Assembly (NCBI GenBank): GCA_003116875.1
Contig: BCKT01000003.1
Coordinates: forward strand, 1,683,185 to 1,747,184
Source: Takashimella koratensis
Taxonomy: Eukaryota > Basidiomycota > Tremellomycetes > Trichosporonales > Tetragoniomycetaceae
Direction: 5' to 3'
DNA length: 64,000 nucleotides
In this document: positions 34,195 through 46,196 of the stretch, piece after piece
Position numbering within the stretch: position 1 is the first letter of the stretch
Layout of the letters: every line of letters begins with the position of its first letter
Notes under the pieces: model-generated
The model's input: only the letters and a program-made list of their open reading frames with translations
What the model was told of the DNA's origin: nothing
Database searches by the model: none
Translations under genes and position numbers: made by a program

Positions 34195-35117
34195 TGCGTG
34201 GAAAGGTAAACTTCCCCGTATTTTACCTGACTGCTTGGACTTTACTTTCACTCCATCATCCATTCCACTTCCCACTTTCTCACTATCTCACAACTCAGTA
34301 TTCAAGCGCAACACTGGGCTCCTCTCTACACACCGCGAGTCTGTTTCGTCATGAGCTCTAGTGGTTGACTGAATAACGACTTTCGGGAGACTCGATAATG
34401 GACCCCGAGGTGAACAAGGTAGTGGTCTATCCTCGGTGCCCAACTTTGCCATAGACCCCGCAGTAAATGCCCTGGATGGGGAGTTCTGAGTTACAGAGAA
34501 TATCTTGTCAAACTAGTACAAATAGAATCCACGATATTGCTTGCGATTCATGGTCTAGCAGTCGTTGACAAACCATTCTCACAGATTTGTCCGTGCCCGA
34601 CTCGATCTTCAGGACTTTGACCTCTCGACAACAGCTACGAGCCCCACCTCGAGTTCCCTTGTTCCCTTCCTGATTCTCCTTATACCCACTCTCCTCAATA
34701 TATCTCCAGACTCTCAACTTCGCTACGATATGTGAACACGACACAGCGCGAAACGCGATGCTGGCCGAGGAGATAGGGTCGAGTGATGAGGGAATGGCGC
34801 GGAAATGCAAAGAGAGCGAGGGGTACGGTCTGATGTGCGGCAACGAGACATAGTGAGTCTCTGACGGCTTGGAGTTGGTCTACCCTTACCCCGCGCGAGC
34901 CGAGAGTGGTGAATCTTGAACGACGGTGGTGCGGATTGGAATTGTTTGGTCGGCTGAGAAGTGGCTAGGGTGACAAACGACCCCGTCCGAGCGCGGTAAC
35001 GCTCACAACTTTTCATTCCTGGAACAGACCGATATGCGGACCGGAGGTTCTGAACAGTGAAGACGCGATCGCCTCGAAGGGATTCATGGTGGGCTGAGAC
35101 GAGGGGTAGGTGATCAA

Positions 35118-35315
35118 ATGGAGAGCTCGGCCGAGTATCAAGGTTCCGAGGGTAAAAGGCGACACGCGTGGGTCACGGCTTTGTTTGTATGGATGGGTGG
35201 GGCAAAATTCACTGGTGAGTGGTCGATGTGCGTTGAATCTGGCGTCTTTTCCATATTTGTAGCTGTGAAGTGGGATGTGCTTTGTTTAGAGGTGATGAAA
35301 AGTGGGGATCGGTAG
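35118..35315 (+). CDS. Small orphan ORF, 49 or 65 aa
   Basis: ATG 35118 opens a frame to 35315. A 48-nt in-frame GT-AG segment (35215-35262, donor GTGAGT, acceptor CATATTTGTAG) may be an intron. Spliced it gives 49 aa, retained 65 aa. The N-terminus is polar and charged, followed by a short hydrophobic stretch (WVTALFVWMGG). No family is recognised. Confidence 0.25.
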   Translation: MESSAEYQGSEGKRRHAWVTALFVWMGGAKFTGEWSMCVESGVFSIFVAVKWDVLCLEVMKSGDR

Positions 35316-38300
35316 GGGTGGGTAGATGGATCGCGGCTCCAAAATAATAATAAAAAACTGTCGAAATCCAATAGCGAGCAGGGTGTTGCCTGTCACTTGG
35401 TCTCACTTGGTTCCGTCTCGCACTTAGCCTCGGTACTCGTCAACTCGTCAATACTTTCTCGTAGGAAGTGACGCTCACAGTGCATTTGTGGTGTCTCTCT
35501 GACAGCGTGGAGGCAGGCAGAGGTAGGGTGGACCGGAGCTCGGGGTCAATGATGAGTACAGGTATAGACTCGAAGGTTTCCTGGACCGCTTTGATCGTTC
35601 TTAATCTCTGCGCTGCCCACTCTCGCCCTGAAAGCTTGTCCATGGTCCCCAGTCTCTCAACTCGTCGAAAAATACCATAGACAAGGCTCGCCGGTGCATG
35701 TTCTGCTCATGTGCATGTGTACTACTCTTCACGCGTCGACGGTGAACCAGACCGCGATAGAAATCCCATAAATTGAGAGACCAAGATGTGTGTAATGAAC
35801 AGCCAAGAGAAATCTGTATTTGAATTTACAGATATACACACACAATATCAATAAGCAGAAAGTAAGCGAAACAGAAACGGGTAGGTGACTGGGGCTGTCA
35901 CGTCCAGTGGAAGCGAGACTCGGAGGCCCGTCTTATGCACTAATACCAGTATTAGAATCGGATGGACAGATTAGGAGCTTGGGGCAAGACGGTCGTGCAT
36001 TACTGCTCTGCGCAGGATCGGTGGGGGCGGCTCGGTAGCGAGACGCCGGTGATATCCGTCGCCGCTGAGGTGTATGGTCCGTGGGCTGAGGAGATGGTGG
36101 CGAGGCTGGGTTTTTTCCATGCGCCGTGGACCACTTGATGGGATTGTCGCCGCTCACTGCTGGTGCTGAGGACGGCTCGGTGCCGGGTACGTGAGGGTGG
36201 GAGTAGCCGTGGGCGTGGGAACGGGCTGCGCAAGGATGGTGAGGTGGAGTGGGGAGGTGCAGAGGGAGAGGAGACGGTCGGGGTGGGGGTTAGGGGGGTG
36301 AAAGCGAGAAGCGGCGGTGAGGAATGTGACGAAGATGACGACGATATGATGTATAGGTGATGTATGGTGATGTGGGGATGAATCTGGAACGAGCGTTTGT
36401 TGGGCCAGGTTGAGTGGGTCGGGGAGGATTATGAGTCATGGATGATGGGAAAGTGACGCAAGACGGAGGAGATAGAGTTCATCTCCGTCGTGCGTTGCTT
36501 GGACCGCGCGCCACCCCCTGCTCCACCGAAAGGACGGGGCCGGGGTGATGGTGGTCGTGGTGGTAATGGGTGGTACAAGTGGGTAGCGAAGTGGTGAATA
36601 AGAGCGATGGTGGTGGTGGTAGCAGTGCAAGGGGTGGAGGGTGGAGGGTGGCGGGTGACGACGGGGTTGATAGAGTGGGCTGGGCTAATGAATAGAAATA
36701 GGTTTTGGGTAAAGTAGTAGTACCTTTTTTCAGATCCTATTCCAGCGTTAATTGCGACCAGATCCGCGCAGAGGCGTCATCCGCGTGCCGCGCCCTATGC
36801 ACGGGTGTCTCCACGCACGTGATCCCCTCCTCTCGCCGCTGGGTCTAACGCGTGGGGGACCGTCCCCCTTGGCCGTTGGCCGAGTCTACCCGCGATTTAC
36901 CTTATCATCATCACTTTCCACCATCCCTCCCACCTTAGATTTTTTTTTCTTCCCTCTCCATTTATTTACTTTTCACTTTGGCTCTTTATCCTTTGCAATT
37001 CCGAACCCGACATGTTGAGCATGACGAATCGCCACACTCGGAGTCGTCGGCGTGACGAGCGACACAGCGTGTAGTCGCCACTGCCACACTGGGCGGAGAG
37101 GAGGGTGGGTGAGAATGGGGCAAGGCCGGGCGGGACGGTGGTCGTGAAGAGGCGAGAGTGGGTCGTGTCAACCGAGGTCGGAGCGAGGGGAGGAGGGAAT
37201 AGACGGAAGGGAGAAATCGGTGAAGAAAGGGAAGACAAAACGGTCGGTAATTAAGTCGGCCGTGGCTGGGGGAGAAAAAAAAAAGCCAGCCAAGGGAAAA
37301 AGGGTTGAACAGAGGGCAGGTTGTAGCCCGGCTTTGAAAGAGTTGGATGAGGTCGAGGTTGGAATCGGACCAAGTGATCACCATGGGCAGAGGATGCGAC
37401 TATTGTTGAGGTGAGTTGGTTTAATGACTGGGCCGTTTGGAGCAAGGATCGAGGGTAGCCAACCCCGGCGTTTCTTGGCCAAGTCAATCAAAGTATCTTC
37501 TCCCCTCCCTTCACCTCTTTTCCTCTTTCTCCATCTTCTCTTCCACTCTTCAACATCTCCCTACCCACCATCCCTACCCCTAGTCCTTGCACTACCTCGC
37601 ACCGACCTGGCCCCTGGCAACCTGTCTCTCCCCAGTGGTCGCGTGGATCTTTTCCCTCGCTCTCGCCCTCGCCCTCGCTCTCGAGACTAATCAACCACTC
37701 ACCCGTCTTGTTCGACTCACTTCCCACCCAAGAAAAGTCCTCACCCACCCAAGACTCGTGATTCTTTCTTATCTCCCAACATCTATTCAACAAACTCCTC
37801 GTGTCTATCTACTCGAAACCAGCGTAATACTGGTCGACCTTCTTCGATTCAGGCGTAACGGGGTTCCGATCGTTCCCATCGCCATGACTCAACTTTACTC
37901 TTTCTCTTGACCTTTGAGCGTTGCAAAATCGAGTCACGATCAAGCTCGACAGCTTCCTTGATCCGATATCGTAAGTGATACCCAGACCTCAATCTCATCT
38001 GTGCGAGCCATCGACGCACTGCGATTTATGCGCTCCTCTTCATCAACACGAACCTCGGATCTCCACCCAGTCTAGTACAGCGTTTGAGACCCCAACCGCC
38101 CCCTTTCGCGACTCTACCAACAAAGCCTATCCTCCTCCCCGATTTTCCGTCCGTTCCCATCCTCAAATTCCATTCCCAAACTCCACGTGAGCACATTTCT
38201 CTTTCACCCACTGTTTTCATCCTCGTCCTCGTGGTGATGAATCTCATGACTCATCTGAGTCATGCTGACGCAATCCAGTCCGCGCTAGTATCGAGGCACC

Positions 38301-39378
38301 CTCAACGACCCCACGTAGCCCCCCTTTTCCTCTCCCCGTCCTGCCTACTCCCCAGCGACCACCTTTCCCACATGTTCTTTGATGTTCTCACCGGTTCACC
38401 GGTCGCACGATTTTTTTTCTCGCGCTTGATGGATGGACGCGGGTGGATGGGGTCGAGAGCGCTGGTCAGGGGACGGTGGGGGCTGGGGTAGGGGTGCGTG
38501 TCGAGCAGAGAGAGGTGTCGAGGAGATTAGGAGGGTGGGTAAGTGAGTAGGTGGGTAGATGGGTAGATAGCTGCGCAGAGAAGTAAGCAGGCTGTATCTG
38601 ACTTGGGGGATGGGGTTACGTGCGGTATCCAAGGTGAGTCCAGCCTGCGCCTCTTCACTCTGTCAGTTTCCACCCCATCTCGCTCGCACATCACGATATC
38701 TCGTTGGCCTGATCGATCTACGAACCCGCAAACGAGCCAACCCACCAACCCGCCAACCCGCCAAACCACAAACCCACAATCTCTCGTCTTCCCCCTTCTC
38801 CTTCTCTCAAAATGCACAACTTTCCCAACGATTGAAACGCGTTTCTCTTTCCCGTGATGAGAAGCAGACCAAGTGCAGAGTGGAGAGGGACAGATTACAG
38901 AATCGATTTCATCACAAGATTGGGTTGAGGGGTCAAAGATCTGTCCAAATAGGTCCTTTTTTGGTGGTGACACAATACCTCAACCTCACTTTTTTTCGCG
39001 CCCCGTCCCAATACCTCAATCCACCCGGCGAGCCTTCCACTTCTCACTTTCACCGCCCAAATTGAACCCCTCACGACTACCGTCTCACCTCGTAGCTCTT
39101 CTGCAGGTTACTCTGACTCCTCTTCCTACTGTTCCGCTCATCGAGCAGCGCCGCACCGCCCACAAGTGTCGATTGGAGAGGTTGGCCATGGAGCATCGCG
39201 ACTGCGGGTCCAGAGGTGTTTGCCATTCCAGCTGCGGCAATGTCAGATCTATCAAGCGCGAAAGTTCGCGAGTATCAGCTACTGTGTCGCCCGTGGTACT
39301 GTGATGAAGAGGGAGAGGGAGAAGAAGAGGGGGAGAAGAAGAGGAAGAGAAACAGAAACAGAAAAGAGAAAGAAAGGT

Positions 39379-42300
39379 TTAGGCAACGTACGAGTGCGTA
39401 GGCATGGAAGGACGAGAATCGGCATGTTTCAGGTGCGTCGGGGTAGCTGCCGGCGAATGTTTACCGTGCTGGATGAGGGTGCTGAATGACGAGACGAAGT
39501 GAGATGGTCAGCACAGTATCGGCGGGTCAGATTCAGTGCTCAAAGGAAGAGGAAGCAGAAGAAGGAGATGAAGAGCAGAAGGGGGTGGAGAGACTCACAG
39601 TTCTTCAAGTAGGGTTGCGTGGCGGTAGGCAAGGCGGATGTTTGGAACATTGGTCTATGATGCGCAAGAAGGCAACAATGGGGATCCGAAGGATCCAATC
39701 AATTATCCCACCGTCAGCATAACATTCTAGTGCTTCACCCGGTCTACACATCGCAACTCAAACTCAACCCAAACTCCCTTCCTCACCTTGTGGATATCGT
39801 TACCCGCCGAGCCGGGGAGATACCACCGATGGCCTATCCAATGTTTCTTGACCTGCATCTCCCAACCGGATTGGACGACCGAGTTACGAGCGAGTTCACA
39901 CATATCTACCGTTCAAGGTCAGCTTGGTACAGGTATAGCTCAAGTTGGATGGAGAATAGAAAGCAAAGAGGATAGAAAGCAAAGAGGGACGAGTGAGGAA
40001 GAGCGACTAGCAATAAGAGAAGGGGAAGAGGGGACGTACCGGCCGGAGTGAGTTTGTAGATCTGAGCGGCACAGCTGTACTCTTCTAACAAGTGTTGAGC
40101 GGTAAAATGGAACTGCAGCGGGTCGTCTGTTGGGTATACGATCAGCGACCCTTTCGCGCGCGCCCACCGCCGTCCGCCGCCCCACTTACCCGTAGACAAC
40201 GAAACGTTCATCCCAACTTTGAAGAAATCCTTGAACGGATTCCTCTCATAAGTCAAGAACAAGGCATTATTACTAAGTGGACTCATCGCCAACCCAATCT
40301 GTTTCAAGTAGAAAAGGTATTGTAAAGCTGGGACTTTTCGAAGTAAGATACCATGTGAGATGGAGTGAGAAGTAAGGAAAGCTGAAGATAGGTGGTCTGG
40401 ATCTCCAGCTTCGCCGCAGTGTGGACGAAGGACAAAAGTTGAGAAACCACGCGATTTACGCCATGCGTTGAGAGCAGACATGTTGGCGTACATGTAGTAG
40501 ATCCTGCAAGGGGTTAGCCATCAAAGGTCACAGTTGGGAAACAGAGAGAGAGACGGAGCGAGCGACTCGGCCGCGGCCAAGTTGGTCACTAAAGAGTGAC
40601 CAGCACTTACCAGTACGAATAAGGCGGACTTTGAGTCGTATTCCACATCTTGGCCGTTGGGAATTTCCGATAAAGCCTACGTTCAGGCTTGGACTCGTCG
40701 TCTACTGAATCGAACCCAATCACACGTTGGAGGAAGACGTGTAGTTCAGGGTGAGAAGAAGGGTCTCGAGTGACTTCGAACAGCGGTTGGAAGACATCTG
40801 AGATATATTAGCTAAAACCAAACCTACGAGAAATCACGAGTGGTGAGTGTGAGAAGAGAAATCCGCCGCTCCGAACAACGGACACTATTGGGATCCTCAA
40901 GGTCAAGTCGAAGCCTTGGGGGATGGGCAGTTGAAAAAAGTTGGGAAAAGAACTTGTACTCACTCTTCACGATATCCTCAAAGTTGTTGACAAGTCCACC
41001 ACCTTTAAAGACCTCATACAACCTCGGAACTTGGATAAGCCACCTAACATTATGTGACAACAATTTATTGTGAATGACCCAACGTGCGAGTTTATCCCAT
41101 TCGCCAATATTTCTGTTGAACAACCCCTTGCGTCAGCCTCTACTGTAATCTTTGGTTTTGTTGATTTGCTTTGAGCTAGCAGTGGGATCGAGGGATCAAG
41201 TGAGAAAAGACGTACCGGCCGTAGATGGATAAACGCCATTCCGAGTTCTGGTACTTGCTCTGCTCGAGATCCGTGATAAGTTCTAGCTCGGTGTCAGCCC
41301 CATTCTCACTATACCCCGTCCTTTCAGTTCCCTCCATTGACCCAGCCCCAACAATGGCTACGCTCGATCCTCTAATACACTCTCCACTTGCACCTCCTCG
41401 TTCACCTCGCACACGTTCACTTCCCCCATGTTTGCCTCTACACGTTCACCTTCCACACAGCGATTCCCCACCTCTGGAACTTACCGTGGGTCAACTCGGC
41501 GAGGTACTTCCCCTTGAGGAGGTTGTCTGTCTTGAGGAAAATCTCACGCAGTCGGGACGAGCCCGTCGGGTTGTACCTGTCATTGAATCGATCGAATCGA
41601 TGGAACTCCTTCACAGATTGTCAGTACACGTCACATTCGAGCCATTCCAGGCGTTGGGTCGCATGTGTTTCTCTCCCTCTCCCGGTAACTCAACCGGTGA
41701 CCCATACTCTCGCCGTGATCGGCTCCTATCACAATGTTCTCGAGCCAACACCACCACCACCACCACCACCACCCCAGTCAAACTCACCTGGTGCGCGTGC
41801 ATATCAAGCGTATCAATCGACAAATCGTAAGCGGTCAATTTGAGCGATTCGAAAACTTCCTTGAGGGTGAGATCTTTGCCGTCTCGATGAATAACGATTT
41901 CCTATTTCGACGGCCATACCAAGATGACAGAAACGAGCAAGGTAAAGGGTCGAGGACCGGTCATTGATCAGATTCAAGGTCAGCTTCTCATCCATTCGGG
42001 CAAAGACAGATACCAAGTTTAGGTAACGACCCTAGTCGATCACCAACTTTTTCCACTCTCGTTGTCACTCACGTTTGGCGATTTCTTCAACTTGCTCTTA
42101 ATGAATCGCAACAAGTGTTTCTGGTTCATACTCGCCGAGTGATGAATATGCGTATCGACTTTACGCACGTTGTAAAAGTCACTATATCGACGAAACACAC
42201 ATATCCAAGCTTGTCAGCTTCGATTTCCCCGCATCCAGCTGCTCGACTAGTCCACTTTTCCGCTTCCCGACAGCTTGACTCACCGATGCGGGACCGCCTT

Positions 42301-45242
42301 CATATCCGCCAACTCTTGATATTCATTCAAGAGGGTATAAAGTGTCCACTTGCTCGCTAGGTACTTCAACCTCCTAAACGCAAAACTCTTTGCTGGTCCA
42401 TCCGAGCACACATTGAGGAGGAAATCGAGATCGGTAAAGTACTCTTTAAGCGTCGGGACGTGAGAGAGGACTTTTTTCCCTCGATTGATCTTGGCGCGTT
42501 TAGCAGCGGCGGCGGACGCGGCGGATGGCGCTGGTGCGACGACTGGGGTGGCTTGGGCACCTAGGGCAGGCTTGGACGACGACGCCTCGGGATCCTCATC
42601 GTGAGTCGTGTACGCTTCACTGGCAGTATCATCCTCTCCATTGACTTTCTGCTCGTTCCCATCCACGAAATCCGGGATATACACCTGGTACACGCCCTCG
42701 AGGTTGAGTTCAAAGTTCAACCCCTTCGGATCGACACCGGGTATCTCGCATCGCGTGAAATCAAAGACATGGGAATCGGTCGTCCCTGGTCCTCCGACGT
42801 TTCTCCACCCTGCGCCAGAGTTGAGGTGCCGAGAGCCGTCGATCCCGGAGCTCGTAGCTGCGTCAACGCCGGTGCTTGTGCTGTTGTTGGGGTCGGAGGA
42901 GCCGCCGGTCGCGGATGTGTCTGTCTCCGGGGTGATTTCGTCGTCGGGCCGGAAGTGCCAGTGCGGCGGAGGCGGGGGCGGGTAAATCCCCCACGCGTCT
43001 GAACCGGTAGCCGCAGACGTCGAAGACGGAGCGGCGTCGGGCTCGGTCTCGGATTCGGCAGCGATAAGACTAGGGTCGACGTCAGGTTTTAAACCCATCA
43101 CGTCCCCTGCGGAGGAAGGGTGGAAACCATGGAAAGTCCCGTCTCGGTCTCGAGGGTTGTCCCCGAGTCGTTGGTTCGAGAGCGAAATATACTTGTCCCG
43201 CAGGTCGAGGCATTTGGCGAATGCCGCGCTGAGAGTTTGTCAACGACTGGGCCAAAGCGGCGAAAGGGAGAGGGAAAGAGAAGCGACAAGCGGGTTTGTT
43301 TTAGAGGAGGAAGACGGGGGGAGGGGGGATTTGTGTGCAGATAGAGAGAGCAAACTCACTATAGCGCTTCAAGTTCACTACCGATTCCCTTTTCTGCAAA
43401 AGCAAGAATTTGAAGTTCCATCAGCAACTTGTCCGCGTCCACATCCCTGCTATCATTAGGGTACGTAGGATCAGGCGAGGGCGGTCTCGTTGGCCATGGA
43501 GTCGCGGAATTGGACAGAGGGCTGTCGAGGGGAGAGAAAAGAGGTTGGATGACATGGTTGACTCCAAGTTTGCCGTGTCCGCACATTGGATTGGATTGAG
43601 TTGGATTGGATTGGATTGGATTGAGCGTGATGAATTCTGTGATGGTGTGATGGGTGATGAAAAGGAGAGAGATGAGGGTGAAGAGGCAGGATTGGGGATT
43701 GAAGGAGGGGACAAGGCAAAGATGAGGAGGTCATGCGGCAGCCCGGGGAGTGAGGGGAGATAGCACCCTCCAACTGCAAGAACCGGCCGGCACTGCGCCA
43801 ACGCACTATCGCACGACTTCGCCGCTCGCAGTCGTGCGACGTGCACTCAATCCCCGCCTCAAAAGAGATCAAAGGACGACCACCTATCTCATCCTTGTTC
43901 ACACACGTCTGGGCCCAACAGGAAGGCGACGACGACAGACTGGGCTCGCACATGTGCAGAGGTTGCCCAATGCTGGCGGCTCAAGCCGCAGCTTGCGGCC
44001 GGACCAATGCGGATGAGGGGGTTTCGGGGGTGACGAGCAGGAGGGAGGGAGGGGGGAAGAAACGCCGAAATGACGGAGAGAGAAAGGATCGATGGCGATA
44101 AGATAGCAAGTGGAGAGAGGAGGGTTTCGGAGTAGTGTGATCATGATAAGGATAATGTGTGCGCGATAACGACCTAAAAGGAGAGGTTCGCCGATAACGG
44201 CTATGGATGGGTCATGCACGTTTGTAGATGAGGACGGATTATGCACGTTCGTGAACGGCGGCATGGTGGAGGTGGGTAGGTAGAAGGTGGGTGGGGATGA
44301 AAAAGAGCTGGGCAGGGATGGGACGGAGGCGAGTGGGGTCGGATCATAGAAGACGAGAGTGGGAAGACAAGAGTGTGAAGACGAGAACGAGCTCGACCTA
44401 TCGGCCCCGATCTGAGAACCAAACTCACCAGGCTGTAACCTTTCTGGAGCTTGAGGCTGGGGCGCCTGCGTTCCGACCCCCGGGACACCCGTGAGTTCTC
44501 GCTCCCGCGCCTCCTCGGCCAGCTCGAGTCGCTCGTCCGTGTCGATTTCGTCACGGTGGAGGAGGACCGCCGAGGGGTCGAGGTCGCCCCCCTCGGGCCC
44601 AGAGGGAGAGAGCATGCCGTCACCCATACCGACGCCGTAACTGGGTTGCTCGCCAGGAAGGGGAACGGAGCCTGCCGCGTGGGGCTGGGGTGGAGAGAGA
44701 GGTGGTTGATTGAGAGACTGTAGGTGTGACTGGGCGGGCGCAGTGGAGCCGGTAGAAGAAGGCGCCGGCTGGCCGCTGGTGATTGGGTCTCGCCGGACAG
44801 AGGTGGTAGGTGAAGCCGCTCCACTAGCGAGGGACGGAGGTGGCAGCCGCGCGAGGTTATGGGCCAACCAGTACTCGTCGCTCATATGTAACCTCCTCTC
44901 CTCATGAAACGAGAATGAAGGCGAGGATCGATTAAGTGACGATGCCGCGGGAACGTGTTCGTCGATCCCCGGAGTGGTAGGGGAGAGAACAGTGATATCT
45001 GGGTCCTCATCATCTGAAGCTTCAGTATCGATCTCGTCTAGGGAATCGAGCGGGTTGAGAGAGTGTCCAAGGAGCTTCTCATCGTCCCCGTCGTGCTCGT
45101 CGTCGTCGAGTTCGAGGCTGCGATCATGGGAGTGGGAGTGGGAATGACCGGTAGGTTCAAGGTCGAGAACGTCGTCGTCATGGTCGTAGGGTGACTGAGG
45201 GATAGGGACGGGTGTCAGAGGCGTCCCAGGTCCCGAGTCCAT
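39379..45242 (-). CDS. AMD1: AMP deaminase
   Basis: Exons on the minus strand, 5' to 3': 45242-44429, about 43636-43360, 43228-42284, 42181-42073, 41901-41788, 41608-41485, 41282-41216, 41112-40964, 40797-40611, 40503-40190, 40126-40040, 39905-39787, 39654-39599, 39481-39379. That is 1155 codons with stop, phases consistent. The enzyme converts AMP to IMP in the cytosolic purine cycle. Diagnostic segments are [20 protein letters not shown] (first metal ligands), [34 protein letters not shown]-like [32 protein letters not shown], and the signature SLSTDDP split by an intron. The N-terminus (exon 1) is a long acidic Ser/Pro-rich extension. The start of exon 2 is uncertain: acceptors at 43636 or 43561 both keep phase. 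Confidence 0.93.
41749..41773. repeat. CAC trinucleotide microsatellite
   Basis: A perfect CAC run lies inside an AMP deaminase intron (41609-41787). Confidence 0.85.
43586..43625. repeat. TTGGA pentamer repeat
   Basis: TTGGA units in tandem with one TTGAG interruption lie at the 5' end of AMP deaminase exon 2. If exon 2 starts at 43636 the repeat is translated as a short Asn-Pro/Gln-Ser series; if it starts at 43561 the repeat is intronic. Confidence 0.85.
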
Positions 45243-45364
45243 TGTGAGTGGGTAGAGGCAGGGCGGATGAGGTCGAGGTGGATGATAATTTGTTGCCAGT
45301 TGCAAGTGGATGGACCAGTTGGCGACAAGTTAACCGAGGGATGACAGGGGTGGGTGAGATAAGT

Positions 45365-45370
45365 CACGTG
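45365..45370. promoter_or_regulatory. CACGTG E-box upstream of AMP deaminase
   Basis: GTCACGTGC lies 123 nt upstream of the AMP deaminase ATG (minus strand), in the 954-nt divergent promoter shared with the lyase gene. The rest of this intergenic region (45243-46196) holds a TATA box (45840-45847) and a CT-rich leader with CCCCCT repeats (about 46134-46185). Confidence 0.4.
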
Positions 45371-45839
45371 CAATTCTAGGCACGAGTGATACCATTCTCA
45401 AGTTGTAAGTGGGGGGTGAAGATAACATGAAGGGGGCAGTGGCAATATCCCACGTCATTAGTCCATTCCACCCTGAGATCACCCCTGACGCGGTGGCGGT
45501 GCACGCGAAGATTTCACCCACCCAGGAGCCCAGACGCGTATCCCGGGATGTGACTGACGGCAAGCAAGCACCAGCCAACAAGCCCAGCCTAGTCGGCGTA
45601 TGTATCCATCCAGGGGATGACCCGAGGGCAGCAGTGACCAGTGACCAGTGATACTAGACGAGAGCAAGAAAAGAACACAACCAGGGTCAGACCGCGTGGC
45701 ATCGTTTCCCGGCGCTATACATGTACCCAGAGGGCAAACACCACTGGGGACCATCAAGGAAACAAGGACACTCAAAACTCTTTCTCGAGACAAGCTGTGC
45801 ACAGACTGGTACGCCCTACCGACCCACCTGACCCACCTC

Positions 45840-45847
45840 TATATATA
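45840..45847 (+). promoter_or_regulatory. TATA box TATATATA
   Basis: TATATATA is followed by CT-rich leader DNA and ATG 46197. It is the likely core promoter of the heparinase-like gene, implying a leader of roughly 300 nt. Confidence 0.45.
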
Positions 45848-46196
45848 GACCCCGTGCTCGCTATATACGACCCAGCGCAATCAACAGCGCGTACATCTTA
45901 GGGTTCAAGTAGCGTCTCCTAATCGACTTTGTTCATCGTTTAATTCTTGTTACCTTGTTGCCTTGTTGACGGTGACTCTGTCTCTGCCTCTGCCTCTCCC
46001 TCTGGTGCCATTCCCACTTGCTATACGCCCCGTCCCTGAGACTCGATCCCTCCCACCCTCCCAACCCCCTCCCCATTCATAAACCCCGATCTTTTCATTC
46101 TCTAATTTCCTCTCTTTCTCTTCTCCATCTCCCTCCCCCTCCCTCTTCACCCCTCCCCCTCCCCCTCCCCCTCCCCCCCTTCTTCACCCATCAGTC

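Larger units (their letters stand above)
27218..39378. other. 12-kb region without recognisable conserved genes
   Basis: No familiar protein family, transposase, reverse transcriptase, tRNA or rRNA is visible on either strand. The region is not featureless. It has TATA boxes in both orientations, several CT-rich leaders followed by short ATG frames (30480-30870, 32320-32375, 36890-37018, 37480-37890), and possible small spliced genes listed separately. Between 37975 and 38400 splice-like signals on the plus strand (GTAAGT at 37972, GTGAGC near 38188, CTGACGCAATCCAG near 38279) suggest a transcript, but all three frames are open in CT-rich DNA and the coding frame cannot be chosen. On the minus strand 33190-33615 is open in three frames. 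It could be a fast-evolving gene neighbourhood, non-coding RNA loci, or decayed genes. Confidence 0.4.
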
